A DNA stretch of 64,000 nt from Marinicella rhabdoformis (GCF_009671245.1 NZ_VTFS01000003.1:1-64000); one strand, 5' to 3'; numbered from the stretch's first letter, positions 25,861 to 35,012 are shown. Translations and numbers: made by a program. Notes: generated by a model from the letters alone, not told the origin.

Positions 25861-25894
25861 TGACATAATATGTCATAATGACATATTATGTCAA
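25861..25894 (-). promoter_or_regulatory. Promoter embedded in a double palindromic operator
   Basis: TGACATAATATGTCA (25861-25875) and TGACATATTATGTCA (25879-25893) are each palindromes around one central base. They are also perfect reverse complements of each other, separated by TAA. Their centres are 18 bases apart. On the minus strand a consensus -35 TTGACA (25889-25894) and a -10 TATTAT (25865-25870), 18 bases apart, lie wholly inside the two palindromes. Binding of a dimer to either half would block RNA polymerase, so this is a strong repressor-operator candidate for the yjfI-pspA-flotillin-ATPase operon. The regulator is not identified. Confidence 0.8.
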
Positions 25895-25940
25895 TGTGCA
25901 TTTAGTCACAGTTACAAATTAATATAAGGTAACTTAGTGG

Positions 25941-26900
25941 TTATTCGCTTTGAACTTGACCGGACTCAAGTTCAGTCTGTACTGACTCCATTTTCGATAA
26001 GGCCTCAGCAATCAGTCCATCGGCATGGTTGATTTGTTTTTTATTAACAGCAGTTGTTGCTGATGCCGCCTGACCGGCTTGTTCAAGCACATATATACTG
26101 GCTGTGACCTTCATGGCTGCTGTTGTGGTATTAACAGATTGGTCTATGCCTCTGATTTGATATTCATTTTGGGTAATAAACAAGTCCAAGCTCATCACAG
26201 ACTGCCTGGCAATCAACAGCTGTTGTTGCAATTCCAAGGTTCTCTTTTGTATCGCTGGTAACCATTCATCATGCCATATTGACTCATTACTTTGTTTATC
26301 GGTTTCTTGTTCAACAACCGTGGTTAAATGTGTTGCCACATCGACAACATGTTCTAAATGAAGCAAATGGGCATTCAGCGTTGATTTTTCTCCCAACAAC
26401 ATGGCGTTGTCGTTGGCTAATTGTTTCTTATGCTGTGCTAACTGTTCTGTTAATTGAGTGATTTTTTGTTGGTGTACTGGGAAACTTTCCAACCACATTT
26501 CCCATGCAGACTCTTTCACTGAGAATAACAGTTTGAACATACTCAGGAAGTTACCCCAAAAAGAATTTTTGGGTGGTTTGATTTTGAGCACCGTGATGTG
26601 CAGTTGTTTTAACAATTCAGTGGCTTGACCACCCGCTTGCGTTGACCGCATCAGCTGTTCTAACGGTGGCTTTAAGCGGTTGTTCACTTGCCAGAAAGCC
26701 TGTTGCTCTGAATCACCCAGGGCCAATAAACTTTGCTTTACTTGTTTGACCTGTGCGTCATTGCTTACGGCAAGTGCTTGCGTCAACCATTGCTGACTTA
26801 GGGTTTCCAATTGATTTTGCAGCGAATCTTTAAAACGCTGATGATCCAACTTGATCAATCCAAATTCCTTTTCGCTTGCGCTGTCTTCCATCGAATCCAC
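25941..26900 (-). CDS. Toxic anion resistance (TelA) family protein
   Basis: A 319-residue helical cytosolic protein. The TelA/KlaA hallmark lies at about 235-285: QQQLLIARQSVMSLDLFITQ followed by NEYQIRGIDQSVNTTTAAMK, equivalent to the 'L..I..N..LIRGVDRA...T..AL' segment of tellurite-resistance TelA proteins. Upstream, KNSFWGNFLSMFKLLFSVKE and a coiled coil (ITQLTEQLAQHKKQLANDNAML) match the family's middle part. TelA proteins occur in stress and tellurite-resistance loci; their biochemistry is unresolved. The gene lies 37 bases after the FHA gene and 127 bases before yjfI, so it probably shares the FHA transcript. Confidence 0.8.
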   Translation of the reverse strand: MDSMEDSASEKEFGLIKLDHQRFKDSLQNQLETLSQQWLTQALAVSNDAQVKQVKQSLLALGDSEQQAFWQVNNRLKPPLEQLMRSTQAGGQATELLKQLHITVLKIKPPKNSFWGNFLSMFKLLFSVKESAWEMWLESFPVHQQKITQLTEQLAQHKKQLANDNAMLLGEKSTLNAHLLHLEHVVDVATHLTTVVEQETDKQSNESIWHDEWLPAIQKRTLELQQQLLIARQSVMSLDLFITQNEYQIRGIDQSVNTTTAAMKVTASIYVLEQAGQAASATTAVNKKQINHADGLIAEALSKMESVQTELESGQVQSE

Positions 26901-26936
26901 ATTTGAGGTTATGAGCTCATATCATTGTAGCAAAAT

Positions 26937-27893
26937 TTAAACTTCAAGTCTTAACAAATCATTACCACCTATGATATGTATGTGATGCCATGCAAATCGC
27001 AATGCACCACGTCGCCTTTCCACCAATTGTAACTGTTTTAATTTATCAGAATGGCTGTGTATTAATTGTTGTCGAAGTCGGTAAATGTGGATGTTGATGT
27101 GTTTTTCATCGAGCCCCGTTTTGTGACTTAATTCCTCTTTATCGACCCAGCCCTGCTCTGGCACTTCAATGCCCACCTTTTCATCCGACAAGCGTTTTCG
27201 GGCCAAAAATAACAGCAATTCATGGTGAGTCCGTTCGCCCAAATCCAGCTCAGTTTGCTCAGCCTGAATCCTCAAAGAAACATGCTCTTCATCCTTACTC
27301 ACATTAAATGTCACATGCAATGTATCTTTATCCATGCTTGTGCGGGCGACTTGTATAGTGCTTTCGGTATCTTCGCAGTCGACAAAATACCAACCTCCTT
27401 GACTGGTCATGATGTGATCACCTGTTTCGAGGGATCGAATCCCTGAAGCGTCTTCACTCACCCAAGTTTCATCTGTCGTTTGATAAACACTGACTTCAGC
27501 CAAATACTTGTCAGGCAAAGCAGTGAACGCTGACAATTCAATAATTGAAGCTGCATCATTAAATCCAACATTTAAAGCCTGCAAAAAGGCACGGGGTGCT
27601 GAATCACTGGTTAATTGCCAAACAGCTGTTTTTAGCGAACCAAACTGGATTGAATCACCTATTTTTAGACGCTGCTTTAGCCCCGACTTGATGATACACC
27701 CATTCACAAAAGTACCATTGCTGCTGTTGTCCTGTAGCAACCAACGAGAACCATTCCATGAAATGGAAGCATGTAATCGTGATGCTTCAGGGTTTTTAAG
27801 CAAAGTCTGACAACTGCCAGAATGACGCCCAATGATATGCTGACTTCTCAAAACCATCATGTCATTTGTTTCAGTATTTAAAAGCCTTGCCAT
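26937..27893 (-). CDS. FHA domain protein with C-terminal winged helix
   Basis: A 318-residue protein. Residues about 18-90 form an FHA phosphothreonine-binding domain, with GRHSGS..TLLKNPEASRLHASISW (the conserved GR, S-R-x-H) and DNSSNGTFVNG. A beta-rich middle follows. The last 100 residues (TELDLGERTHHELLLFLARKRL... NIHIYRLRQQL ... QLVERRRGALRF) resemble the OmpR-type winged helix of transcription factors. It could link Ser/Thr phosphorylation to gene regulation. It precedes the TelA gene and lies near a Ser/Thr kinase gene. The wHTH call is from pattern and spacing only. Confidence 0.75.
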   Translation of the reverse strand: MARLLNTETNDMMVLRSQHIIGRHSGSCQTLLKNPEASRLHASISWNGSRWLLQDNSSNGTFVNGCIIKSGLKQRLKIGDSIQFGSLKTAVWQLTSDSAPRAFLQALNVGFNDAASIIELSAFTALPDKYLAEVSVYQTTDETWVSEDASGIRSLETGDHIMTSQGGWYFVDCEDTESTIQVARTSMDKDTLHVTFNVSKDEEHVSLRIQAEQTELDLGERTHHELLLFLARKRLSDEKVGIEVPEQGWVDKEELSHKTGLDEKHINIHIYRLRQQLIHSHSDKLKQLQLVERRRGALRFAWHHIHIIGGNDLLRLEV

Positions 27894-28195
27894 TTTAAGT
27901 AAAAACCACAGCTGTAATATTTTGTAATATCATTTATCTGATGAATCAATTATCATATATAAATGATTGATTTTCATCAATCTAATCACTTGAGCTTGAG
28001 TAACTTAACCCTTTCTTTTAGTTTGGTGATGATTTATGTGTGTTGATGACCAGTATATCTATTGGCATCAAATTTTGTGAAATTGCGTGATGTATCGTTC
28101 TTGCGGTAACCGCTAAACATGGCATAACTGTCAGTACAGTGATAAGCGAATTGTACGTAAAGATAACGCGCGACTTAAAAAAAGTGAGGAAAAAT
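27894..28195. promoter_or_regulatory. Divergent control region with inverted repeats
   Basis: This 302-base gap separates the minus-strand FHA gene from a plus-strand small gene. It holds a perfect inverted repeat GATTGAT-TTTC-ATCAATC (27965-27982) and overlapping TCAATTATCAT/ATGATTGA arms just left of it. Near the plus-strand gene are GCGGTAACCGC (about 28101-28111) and ACTGTCAGTACAGT (about 28127-28140). An RBS (GAGG, about 28187-28190) precedes the plus-strand start. The binding proteins are unknown. Confidence 0.45.
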
Positions 28196-28564
28196 ATGAC
28201 AAACCCAACGATTAATGTATCTTTGAGTTCTCTTGAAACTGGCACTGTACCCACAGTCACTCAAACCGTGGAGGTTGCCGAAGGCGCCAACTTAGACGTG
28301 ACAGTAGATTGGCCTGCCGCTGGTGACAATACCATAACGGTAGAATTAGATTTCAGCAAAAGTGGGGATCAAGACCCGTTCAATGACGTTGATGGTGGAG
28401 ACACATCATTCAATTTGACCCGAACCCCGCCGGCCACATCAGCCACTCACACATTAACCATTCAAAACAATGCAACCGTCACAACAGACACTTATGATTT
28501 GATATTAACTATTGGTAATCAGCAATATTCGACTGATCCAATGATAATAGTTGATGAAAATTAA
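28196..28564 (+). CDS. Small beta-rich protein of unknown function
   Basis: A 122-residue acidic protein, not recognised. I start it at 28196 (MTNPTINVSL) because GTGAGGAAAA immediately precedes it; the open frame extends upstream to 28139. It has alternating strand-like segments rich in Thr, Val and Asp (TQTVEVAEGANLDVTVDW, NTITVELDFSKSGDQDPF, SATHTLTIQNNATVTTDTYDL) and no signal peptide or membrane segment, suggesting an Ig-like or jelly-roll fold. It is convergent with the kinase gene, separated by a terminator. Confidence 0.6.
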   Translation: MTNPTINVSLSSLETGTVPTVTQTVEVAEGANLDVTVDWPAAGDNTITVELDFSKSGDQDPFNDVDGGDTSFNLTRTPPATSATHTLTIQNNATVTTDTYDLILTIGNQQYSTDPMIIVDEN

Positions 28565-28585
28565 TTAACATAAGTATCATCTGTC

Positions 28586-28626
28586 AAAAGAATCGGGATT
28601 GAAAAACCGGTTCTTTTTAATTTTTA
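28586..28626. terminator. Bidirectional-type intrinsic terminator
   Basis: AAAGAATCGG and CCGGTTCTTT form a ten-pair stem (one G-U) around a GATTGAAAAA loop, followed on the plus strand by T-rich sequence. It ends the 28196 gene and lies just past the stop of the convergent kinase gene. Confidence 0.7.
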
Positions 28627-28631
28627 TGAGT

Positions 28632-31499
28632 CTAATCGTTTATTACACTACCTACCAACTCTTTAAACCTTTTGTCACTGCGACTTATTTTTATCAAAGG
28701 GGAATTTAATATTTCTTGTATAGAATAATTTTTACGCAATGCCACTTCTAAATGCATTAGAGTTTCATCAACATACCCCAGGCAGTCATATGCAGTAGCT
28801 ATAAAAAAGTTTTCGAATCCAGAGTTGGACTCACCTATTTGCTTCGCAAAAAAAAGCGCTTCACTTTCATTGCCTAGATTTGCCAAATAATAAGCTGCAG
28901 CTGATTTTGCATTACTATCATTTGGGTTTGTCTTTAATAAATCATTAATCCGATCAACTGCAACCTTATAGCTATCTTTACTTTTACTATTACCCACCAA
29001 CTTATATGCATCCGCTAAGTTGCCCCAATTCATATAGAAACCCTTATTCAATTCAACTGCTTTTTCAAAAGCCACCACAGAATCCTCGTATTTCTCAATA
29101 GAAAACAACATGGTACCTAAATTTGAATAGGCCCTATCCGATGGGTTTAATTCAATGGCACGCTTCGTATATTCAATCGCGTTATCAATATCACCTAATG
29201 CATAATAGGCAGCTGCCATATTTCTGACGCCCAAGTCATTATTGGGGCTCATTTCAGACAACCGTTTAAATTGTTCAAGTGCTTTAGCGTAGTCTCCCAC
29301 TTGAAAATAATAAATGCCAAAACCTGAAACCACACGCCAATTATTGGGTTCTGCTTGCTTTGCAGATTGGTATATTTGCTCTGCTTTTTCTGGTTTACCA
29401 CTCTTGTAGTATGCTTTGGCCAATCCAATTTGGGATGGGGTGTGTTTTGAATTGAAGCGAACACTTTTCTCAAATAATTCAATGGCGTTTTCATATGCGC
29501 CTTTTTGAACAGCCACCTCTGCCAATAAATAATTTATTTGTCTGTTATTAGAGTTTAGGTTTCTCAACGCATCAACAGTTAATGTCATCGCATCCAACCA
29601 TTTGACTTCTTCACTTTTGATGTACTTTCTATACTGCGATTCAGCCAATCCAACATAAGCAGCTTCATACCGTTCATCAATTTCAATGGCATTTTGGAAT
29701 GCATCGAGTGCTTTATCGGCGTTTCCAGCCTGATCGAATCGATACAGGTAACCCCTGCCCTGAACGTACTCACGGTAAGCACCGTCGAGCTGTGGCCTTT
29801 GGGCTTTGATTTTTTCAGTTAAATCTTTTGGGAAAGTCCAATCCAATAATTCAAGTGCTTGGGTTCGAATAAGGCCATGACCTTGGAACAATTCATCGGC
29901 TTGGATGCTGATTTCAGCTGTTTTCATTTGCTGGCCGGTTACTGCATCAAGTAAATTCATCACCAATAACCTCGTTGACCCCATATGTTGGATACTGCCG
30001 GTTAAGACCAAATTAACACCATACTTATCAGCCACAGCTTTCAGCGACTGGTCTTTCATGCGGCTGATTTCTGTCGAAGGGACAATCCATGTGTTGTTTT
30101 GCTCAGCAGCAATCGTGGCTAAATCTGTACCTAAATTAACGGCCAAACCATCTCCGAATAATTGAATCAATGGATCTCCACTGATGTTTTCAAAGGGCAG
30201 AATGGCGATTTTATTGGCTTCGGCCAATTGGCGTTCGATTAATTGTTGTGTCGATGCGGGAAACAAAACATCTTTTACCGACCAGCCCAGGCCGATAACA
30301 AAAGGGATTAAAATGGCGGCTTTTGTCAGCCAGTGGCGTTTTTGCCACCAATTCTTTTTGTACGTCAATTCAGCATGAATGCGGTGCAGTTCTTCTGCCA
30401 ATTCAGCAGAACTTTGCCAACGTTCGTCTTTTTGTGTCGCCAACATTTTATCCAGCAATGTGACCACCGCATCAGGCAGAGCGGGTAACAGTTGTTTGAT
30501 CGGTTTGTATTGTCCTTCACAAACCGCTTGTTGAATCGATGGGATGTCTTTGCCTTGAAAAGGCCTTTGACCTGTGAGCATTTGATACAACAAGGTGCCA
30601 AATGAAAAGATGTCTGACCGTTGATCCAGGTTTAAGCCGCGTGCTTGTTCCGGCGACATGTAGCTGGGTGTTCCAACAGCCATGGTTTTAACCTGGCTTT
30701 CACCTTCCGTTTCTGAAGAGGCCACTTTATTTTGTTGCTTTATCAATCCTGCGATACCAAAGTCTAATATTTTCAATGTGCCATCCGCACTGAGCATGAT
30801 GTTTTGTGGCTTGATGTCGCGGTGGATGATGTATTTTTGATGGGCTGAATTCAAGCCATCTGCAATTTGGCAGGCATAAGACATGGCCGTCACCAGATCC
30901 AGTCCTTGCTCTGGAATTAATTCATCCAATGGCTGGCCATCAACCCATTCCATGACAATGTAATTGCTGTCTGCGGCCCTGGCCACATCATATATCGTGA
31001 CGATATTGGGGTGATTGAGTTTACTCGCCATGCGCGCTTCGTCAAGTAAAGCCTCGGCGCTGAGTTGGTTACTGGCCAATACTGGCCGCAGCATTTTGAT
31101 CGCCACATCTCGGTGTAAGGTTTTGTCTTTGGCATGGTAAACCGCACCCATCCCACCTTGACCTAAAATCTCATGAATTTCAAAATGAGCCAAATCTCCG
31201 GCCAAATGAAAGGTATTCTTTTGCTGCAATGTTTTTTTCTGTGCTGACAACACGTCAGGAGCGACAGTTTGATTGGGGTCTGATTGTTTGCCATGATTCA
31301 TGGGGGCCACTGTTTCATCAGCTTCACTTTTAGGGCAAATCTCATGTGAAGGTGTATTTCGTGAAGAAATATTTTGAGGGGCCACCGTCTGAACTTCATC
31401 ATTTTGATTCAGCGGCCAATCACAGAGGTCACAATGCGTGGTACCTTTGCTGTTTTGGTGTAAACATTGTGGGCAGCTCAGTTTGGAATTTTGATCCAT
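28632..31499 (-). CDS. Ser/Thr protein kinase with zinc ribbon and TPR repeats
   Basis: A 955-residue membrane-anchored Hanks-type kinase. An N-terminal zinc ribbon (C9, C12, C23, C26) is followed by a low-complexity linker containing TVAP three times (Thr38, Thr63, Thr78). The kinase domain spans about 105-375: GQGGMG at 113-118, Lys135 in VAIK, HRDIKPQN with Asp228, DFG at 246-248 and GTPSYMSPEQA for the activation segment. A membrane helix lies at about 391-408. The outer part starts with a TolB/FlgO-like segment (FGDGLAVNLGTDL..., about 445-530) followed by TPR repeats (about 580-900). It is the only kinase in the window and is flanked by two FHA-domain genes. Confidence 0.93.
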   Translation of the reverse strand: MDQNSKLSCPQCLHQNSKGTTHCDLCDWPLNQNDEVQTVAPQNISSRNTPSHEICPKSEADETVAPMNHGKQSDPNQTVAPDVLSAQKKTLQQKNTFHLAGDLAHFEIHEILGQGGMGAVYHAKDKTLHRDVAIKMLRPVLASNQLSAEALLDEARMASKLNHPNIVTIYDVARAADSNYIVMEWVDGQPLDELIPEQGLDLVTAMSYACQIADGLNSAHQKYIIHRDIKPQNIMLSADGTLKILDFGIAGLIKQQNKVASSETEGESQVKTMAVGTPSYMSPEQARGLNLDQRSDIFSFGTLLYQMLTGQRPFQGKDIPSIQQAVCEGQYKPIKQLLPALPDAVVTLLDKMLATQKDERWQSSAELAEELHRIHAELTYKKNWWQKRHWLTKAAILIPFVIGLGWSVKDVLFPASTQQLIERQLAEANKIAILPFENISGDPLIQLFGDGLAVNLGTDLATIAAEQNNTWIVPSTEISRMKDQSLKAVADKYGVNLVLTGSIQHMGSTRLLVMNLLDAVTGQQMKTAEISIQADELFQGHGLIRTQALELLDWTFPKDLTEKIKAQRPQLDGAYREYVQGRGYLYRFDQAGNADKALDAFQNAIEIDERYEAAYVGLAESQYRKYIKSEEVKWLDAMTLTVDALRNLNSNNRQINYLLAEVAVQKGAYENAIELFEKSVRFNSKHTPSQIGLAKAYYKSGKPEKAEQIYQSAKQAEPNNWRVVSGFGIYYFQVGDYAKALEQFKRLSEMSPNNDLGVRNMAAAYYALGDIDNAIEYTKRAIELNPSDRAYSNLGTMLFSIEKYEDSVVAFEKAVELNKGFYMNWGNLADAYKLVGNSKSKDSYKVAVDRINDLLKTNPNDSNAKSAAAYYLANLGNESEALFFAKQIGESNSGFENFFIATAYDCLGYVDETLMHLEVALRKNYSIQEILNSPLIKISRSDKRFKELVGSVIND

Positions 31500-31620
31500 A
31501 AATCAATTTGGCGTTGGTTCGTTACCAGTGATTATATGAATTACTTGCCACGGTAGTCAATCAGGAGAATAAAACTGGCCTAATGATGTCTGAAGGGATG
31601 TATGAAAGTAATTGAACGGA

Positions 31621-33144
31621 CTATGAAAAGCTGACCGTTTGGTTTCTGCCTTGTGCTTTGGCTTGATACAAAGCCGTGTCTGCATTTTCAAGCAATAACA
31701 AAGCATTGTGGTCACTGTGGTGTTGAAAACTGGCAGCTCCAATACTGACCGTGACCCAAATAGACTCTTCTCCTTTGGTGAACGGGTGTTTTTCTGTCGC
31801 CAGCCGTATGCGTTCGGCCAACTCATGTGCTGCGAAAATATCTGTATTGGGCAAGATAACGACAAACTCTTCACCACCAAAACGCCCAACCACGTCATGC
31901 TGACGCGTTTGAGACTTGATGATTTCTGAAAACCCTTGTAACACTTGATCACCCATGGTGTGACCAAAATTGTCATTGACTCTTTTGAAATGGTCTAAAT
32001 CTAAGATTAACAAGGAAAGCGGTTTTTTGTTAATTTGTGATTGCCAAATTTGTTCTGCCAAAGCTTCATCCACATGCTGACGCGTATACAGCTGCGTTAA
32101 ATCATCAGTGATGGCACGACGATAAAGCATGCTGTTATGCAGTGCAATACTGGTGTGTGCAGCAAATGTGGTCAAAAACGGAATTTGTTCCGGCGTGAAA
32201 TTATGCGGCAACTGCTGGTTATCTAAGTAAATCACACCAATCACGTCATCCTCTTGAACCAATGGGATCACCACAATGCTGCGACCACCTCCATTTTTCA
32301 CACTGTTCACATCCGCTAAGGCCGCATTGACCTCTGTGTCTCCAATGATCAGAATTTTATTTTGTTCAAAACAGCGTTTCACCAGGGCTTGACTGTAATC
32401 TTGTTCAACACCTGAGTCATCAGACCAAACCAGTTCATCAAAATGCCTCAGTGCAAAAAATTGATGGTCTTTACCGTTGAGGTGGTTCAAAACAACAAAA
32501 CCGCGCTCGGCATTCAACACTTTACTGACCAAATTCAAAGACGTTTTGAGCAACTCAGACAAGGTCAAACTGCGGTTCAAGATGTGACTGATTGAATTGA
32601 GGATTCGTTGTTCTTTCAACCTGGCTTCCTGTGCCGTGATTAATTGATGTAATTCACTGTCAATGTTTTTAATGAGGTTGACATTGAGGGTGTTGTCACC
32701 AAAATTTTCTTGGAGCAAAAACAACAACTTAACCCTAAAGTCATTGAATTCACTGGAAAATTCCATTTCCTCATTTTGTGTGGTTGGCCTGAAACAAGTT
32801 TGAAACATTTCTTGGGTTTCATGCTCTCCCCTCATTTCATACCAAAGGCTTAAGTTTCCCAGTTTAATTTCTGTGTCTTGCTTTAATGCTACAACTTCAT
32901 CAGGTTGTAGTTTTGCATTGCCAATCCATGTACCAAAACTTGAATTTAAATCTTTTACATGCCAAGCACCTGCCAACCAAACAAATTCTAAATGCAAGCG
33001 AGACACACTGGTATTAAACACTTCTACTTCAGCCACGTCTGATCGACCCAAGGTGATAGGTGACTGATCTGGTTGCAACATTTCACTGTGCATTTCATTG
33101 TCAACATCTATCCAAGACAGATAGTGGTTGGTGACTTGTGTCAT
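31621..33144 (-). CDS. FHA-GAF-GGDEF diguanylate cyclase
   Basis: A 507-residue protein that should make cyclic di-GMP. I start it at 33144 (MTQVTNHYLSW); the open frame runs to 33306, but those 54 codons look non-coding. Domains: FHA (about 25-95, with LGRSDVAEVEV, TSVSRLHLEF and SSFGTWIGN), a GAF domain (about 180-330, ILNRSLTLSELLKTSL to TFAAHTSIALHN) and GGDEF (about 345-505). The active site is GGEEF, and an RQHD inhibitory site lies exactly five residues before it, predicting product inhibition. FHA plus GAF suggests regulation by a phosphothreonine partner, perhaps the neighbouring kinase. A separate promoter is likely. Confidence 0.93.
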   Translation of the reverse strand: MTQVTNHYLSWIDVDNEMHSEMLQPDQSPITLGRSDVAEVEVFNTSVSRLHLEFVWLAGAWHVKDLNSSFGTWIGNAKLQPDEVVALKQDTEIKLGNLSLWYEMRGEHETQEMFQTCFRPTTQNEEMEFSSEFNDFRVKLLFLLQENFGDNTLNVNLIKNIDSELHQLITAQEARLKEQRILNSISHILNRSLTLSELLKTSLNLVSKVLNAERGFVVLNHLNGKDHQFFALRHFDELVWSDDSGVEQDYSQALVKRCFEQNKILIIGDTEVNAALADVNSVKNGGGRSIVVIPLVQEDDVIGVIYLDNQQLPHNFTPEQIPFLTTFAAHTSIALHNSMLYRRAITDDLTQLYTRQHVDEALAEQIWQSQINKKPLSLLILDLDHFKRVNDNFGHTMGDQVLQGFSEIIKSQTRQHDVVGRFGGEEFVVILPNTDIFAAHELAERIRLATEKHPFTKGEESIWVTVSIGAASFQHHSDHNALLLLENADTALYQAKAQGRNQTVSFS

Positions 33145-33358
33145 AAGGGCCCCTCTAAAGCAGCAAACATTATGGTTTGCTTGGTATAAGATTGTCAAAT
33201 ACCGAATTATCCTGATATCACGAATGGATGATTCAACAATGAATTCAAGTAACCCTAATCCGTTATAGACGTCGCCTGACATTAATAAATAACGATTTTT
33301 CTCCAAACATGACGTTACTTGGCATAAAATCAGCGCGTTTTATCAAGCATGGGTCAAC

Positions 33359-34393
33359 ATGAGCAATAACAAGTCTTTCACATACAAAGATGCCGGCGTC
33401 GATATTGATGCGGGCAATCAACTGGTAGAAAACATCAAACCTTTGGTTAAAGCCACACACCGCCCCGGTGTCATGGGCTCTTTAGGCGGTTTCGGTGGTC
33501 TTTTTGATTTATCAGAAGTCAACTGCGACAACCCGGTTTTGGTTTCTGGCACCGACGGTGTGGGAACTAAACTTAAACTGGCTCATATGCTGAATGACCA
33601 CAGCACCATTGGTATCGACTTGGTGGCCATGTGTGCCAATGACATCATTGTGTTGGGCGCTGAGCCCTTATTCTTCCTAGATTATTACGCTTGTGGCCAG
33701 TTAAGCACCGACCAAGCCAGTGCTGTTATTGGTGGTATTGCCAACGGCTGTAACATTTCTGGCTGTGCTTTAATCGGTGGTGAAACCGCTGAAATGCCCG
33801 GCATGTACGAAGGCGACGATTATGATTTGGCTGGTTTTGTTGTCGGCGTGGTTGATAAGAAAAAAGTGATTGATGGCTCGGGTGTTAAAGCAGGTCAAGC
33901 TTTGGTCGGTATCACTTCTTCAGGTCCGCACTCTAACGGCTACTCATTGATTCGTAAAATCATTGAAGCCAAAAATGTGGACATCAATCAAGATTTTGAC
34001 GGCAGCACTTTGGGTAAAAAATTATTGGCGCCAACGCAACTGTACATCAAGCCGATTCTTTCCTTGCTAGAAAACACTACAGTTCATGGTATGGCACACA
34101 TCACTGGTGGTGGTATCATGGAAAACATCACCCGCGTTATGCCTGAAGGCTTGGCCATTGAAGTGGTTCAAAACAGCTGGGAACGTCTGCCTGTATTTGA
34201 TTGGCTGCAAGAACAAGGTAACATCGATGATGTAGAAATGCTTCGCACATTCAATTGTGGCATTGGCATGGTGATGGTTGTTGATCAAACTGATGTTGAC
34301 ACAGTTACATCACATTTTGCCGACCAGGGTTTAAATGCTTGGAACATAGGTCAAGTGATCGAAAAAACCCACCAAGACGTGGTGCTTAAATAA
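33359..34393 (+). CDS. purM: Phosphoribosylformylglycinamidine cyclo-ligase
   Basis: AIR synthase, step 5 of purine biosynthesis. The 344-residue product matches E. coli PurM (345). Visible hallmarks: [16 protein letters not shown]-type N-terminus (here [21 protein letters not shown]), [51 protein letters not shown] and HITGGGI. It is followed after four bases by purN. It is the first conserved housekeeping gene right of the accessory block. I see no clear PurR operator upstream. Confidence 0.97.
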   Translation: MSNNKSFTYKDAGVDIDAGNQLVENIKPLVKATHRPGVMGSLGGFGGLFDLSEVNCDNPVLVSGTDGVGTKLKLAHMLNDHSTIGIDLVAMCANDIIVLGAEPLFFLDYYACGQLSTDQASAVIGGIANGCNISGCALIGGETAEMPGMYEGDDYDLAGFVVGVVDKKKVIDGSGVKAGQALVGITSSGPHSNGYSLIRKIIEAKNVDINQDFDGSTLGKKLLAPTQLYIKPILSLLENTTVHGMAHITGGGIMENITRVMPEGLAIEVVQNSWERLPVFDWLQEQGNIDDVEMLRTFNCGIGMVMVVDQTDVDTVTSHFADQGLNAWNIGQVIEKTHQDVVLK

Positions 34394-34397
34394 AACC

Positions 34398-35012
34398 ATG
34401 AAAGTGGTTGTCTTTATTTCTGGGCGCGGCAGTAATTTGGCCGCGCTTTTGAATGCCCAACAAAGCGGTGGTTTCGAAGTCGTTCATGTCATAAGCAACA
34501 AAGCATCTGCTTATGGCTTGGAAATCGCCCAAGAAAACGGCGTCAACAACAGCCACATCGTATGGACTGATAAACAACAAGGTGAGCAATATGCCATCGA
34601 GGTTTTGAATCAGGTTAAACCCGACTTGATTGTATTGGCTGGTTTCATGAAGGTGTTATCCGCCCAATTTGTTGCTCAATTCGAGAATAAAATCATCAAC
34701 ATCCACCCGTCTCTTTTACCACTTTATCCAGGCTTAAACACACACCAAAGAGCGATTGATGATGGACAAACCATACATGGGGCCAGTGTGCACTTGGTCG
34801 ATGACCAACTTGACCATGGTTTGGTACTGAGTCAATGTCATGTTGAAATCACACAACAGGATACAGCTGACTCTCTGGCTGTAAAACTCATCACAAAAGA
34901 GCATCGCTTATTGACCGAAACTGTCGCTCTGATTGCTGCCAACAAACTCACATGGATTGACAGCTTGGCATTAAATGGTGAACCATTGGCGTCAGCACTT
35001 GTCATAGAGTGA
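34398..35012 (+). CDS. purN: Phosphoribosylglycinamide formyltransferase
   Basis: GAR transformylase (10-formyl-THF-dependent), step 3 of purine synthesis. The 204-residue product has the phosphate-binding SGRGSNLAALL, the catalytic NIHPSLLPLYPGLNTH (Asn and His) and GASVHLVDDQLDHG with the catalytic Asp. Its stop codon overlaps the DUF3108 start (TGATG). The purM-purN-DUF3108 order is common in gammaproteobacteria. Confidence 0.97.
   Translation: MKVVVFISGRGSNLAALLNAQQSGGFEVVHVISNKASAYGLEIAQENGVNNSHIVWTDKQQGEQYAIEVLNQVKPDLIVLAGFMKVLSAQFVAQFENKIINIHPSLLPLYPGLNTHQRAIDDGQTIHGASVHLVDDQLDHGLVLSQCHVEITQQDTADSLAVKLITKEHRLLTETVALIAANKLTWIDSLALNGEPLASALVIE

Noticed and set aside
28139-28195. Longer start for the small beta-rich gene
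   Set aside because: The RBS GAGG sits just before the ATG at 28196.
33145-33306. First 54 codons of the open frame at the GGDEF gene
   Set aside because: Composition is unlike protein and the FHA domain follows directly from MTQVTNHYL at 33144.
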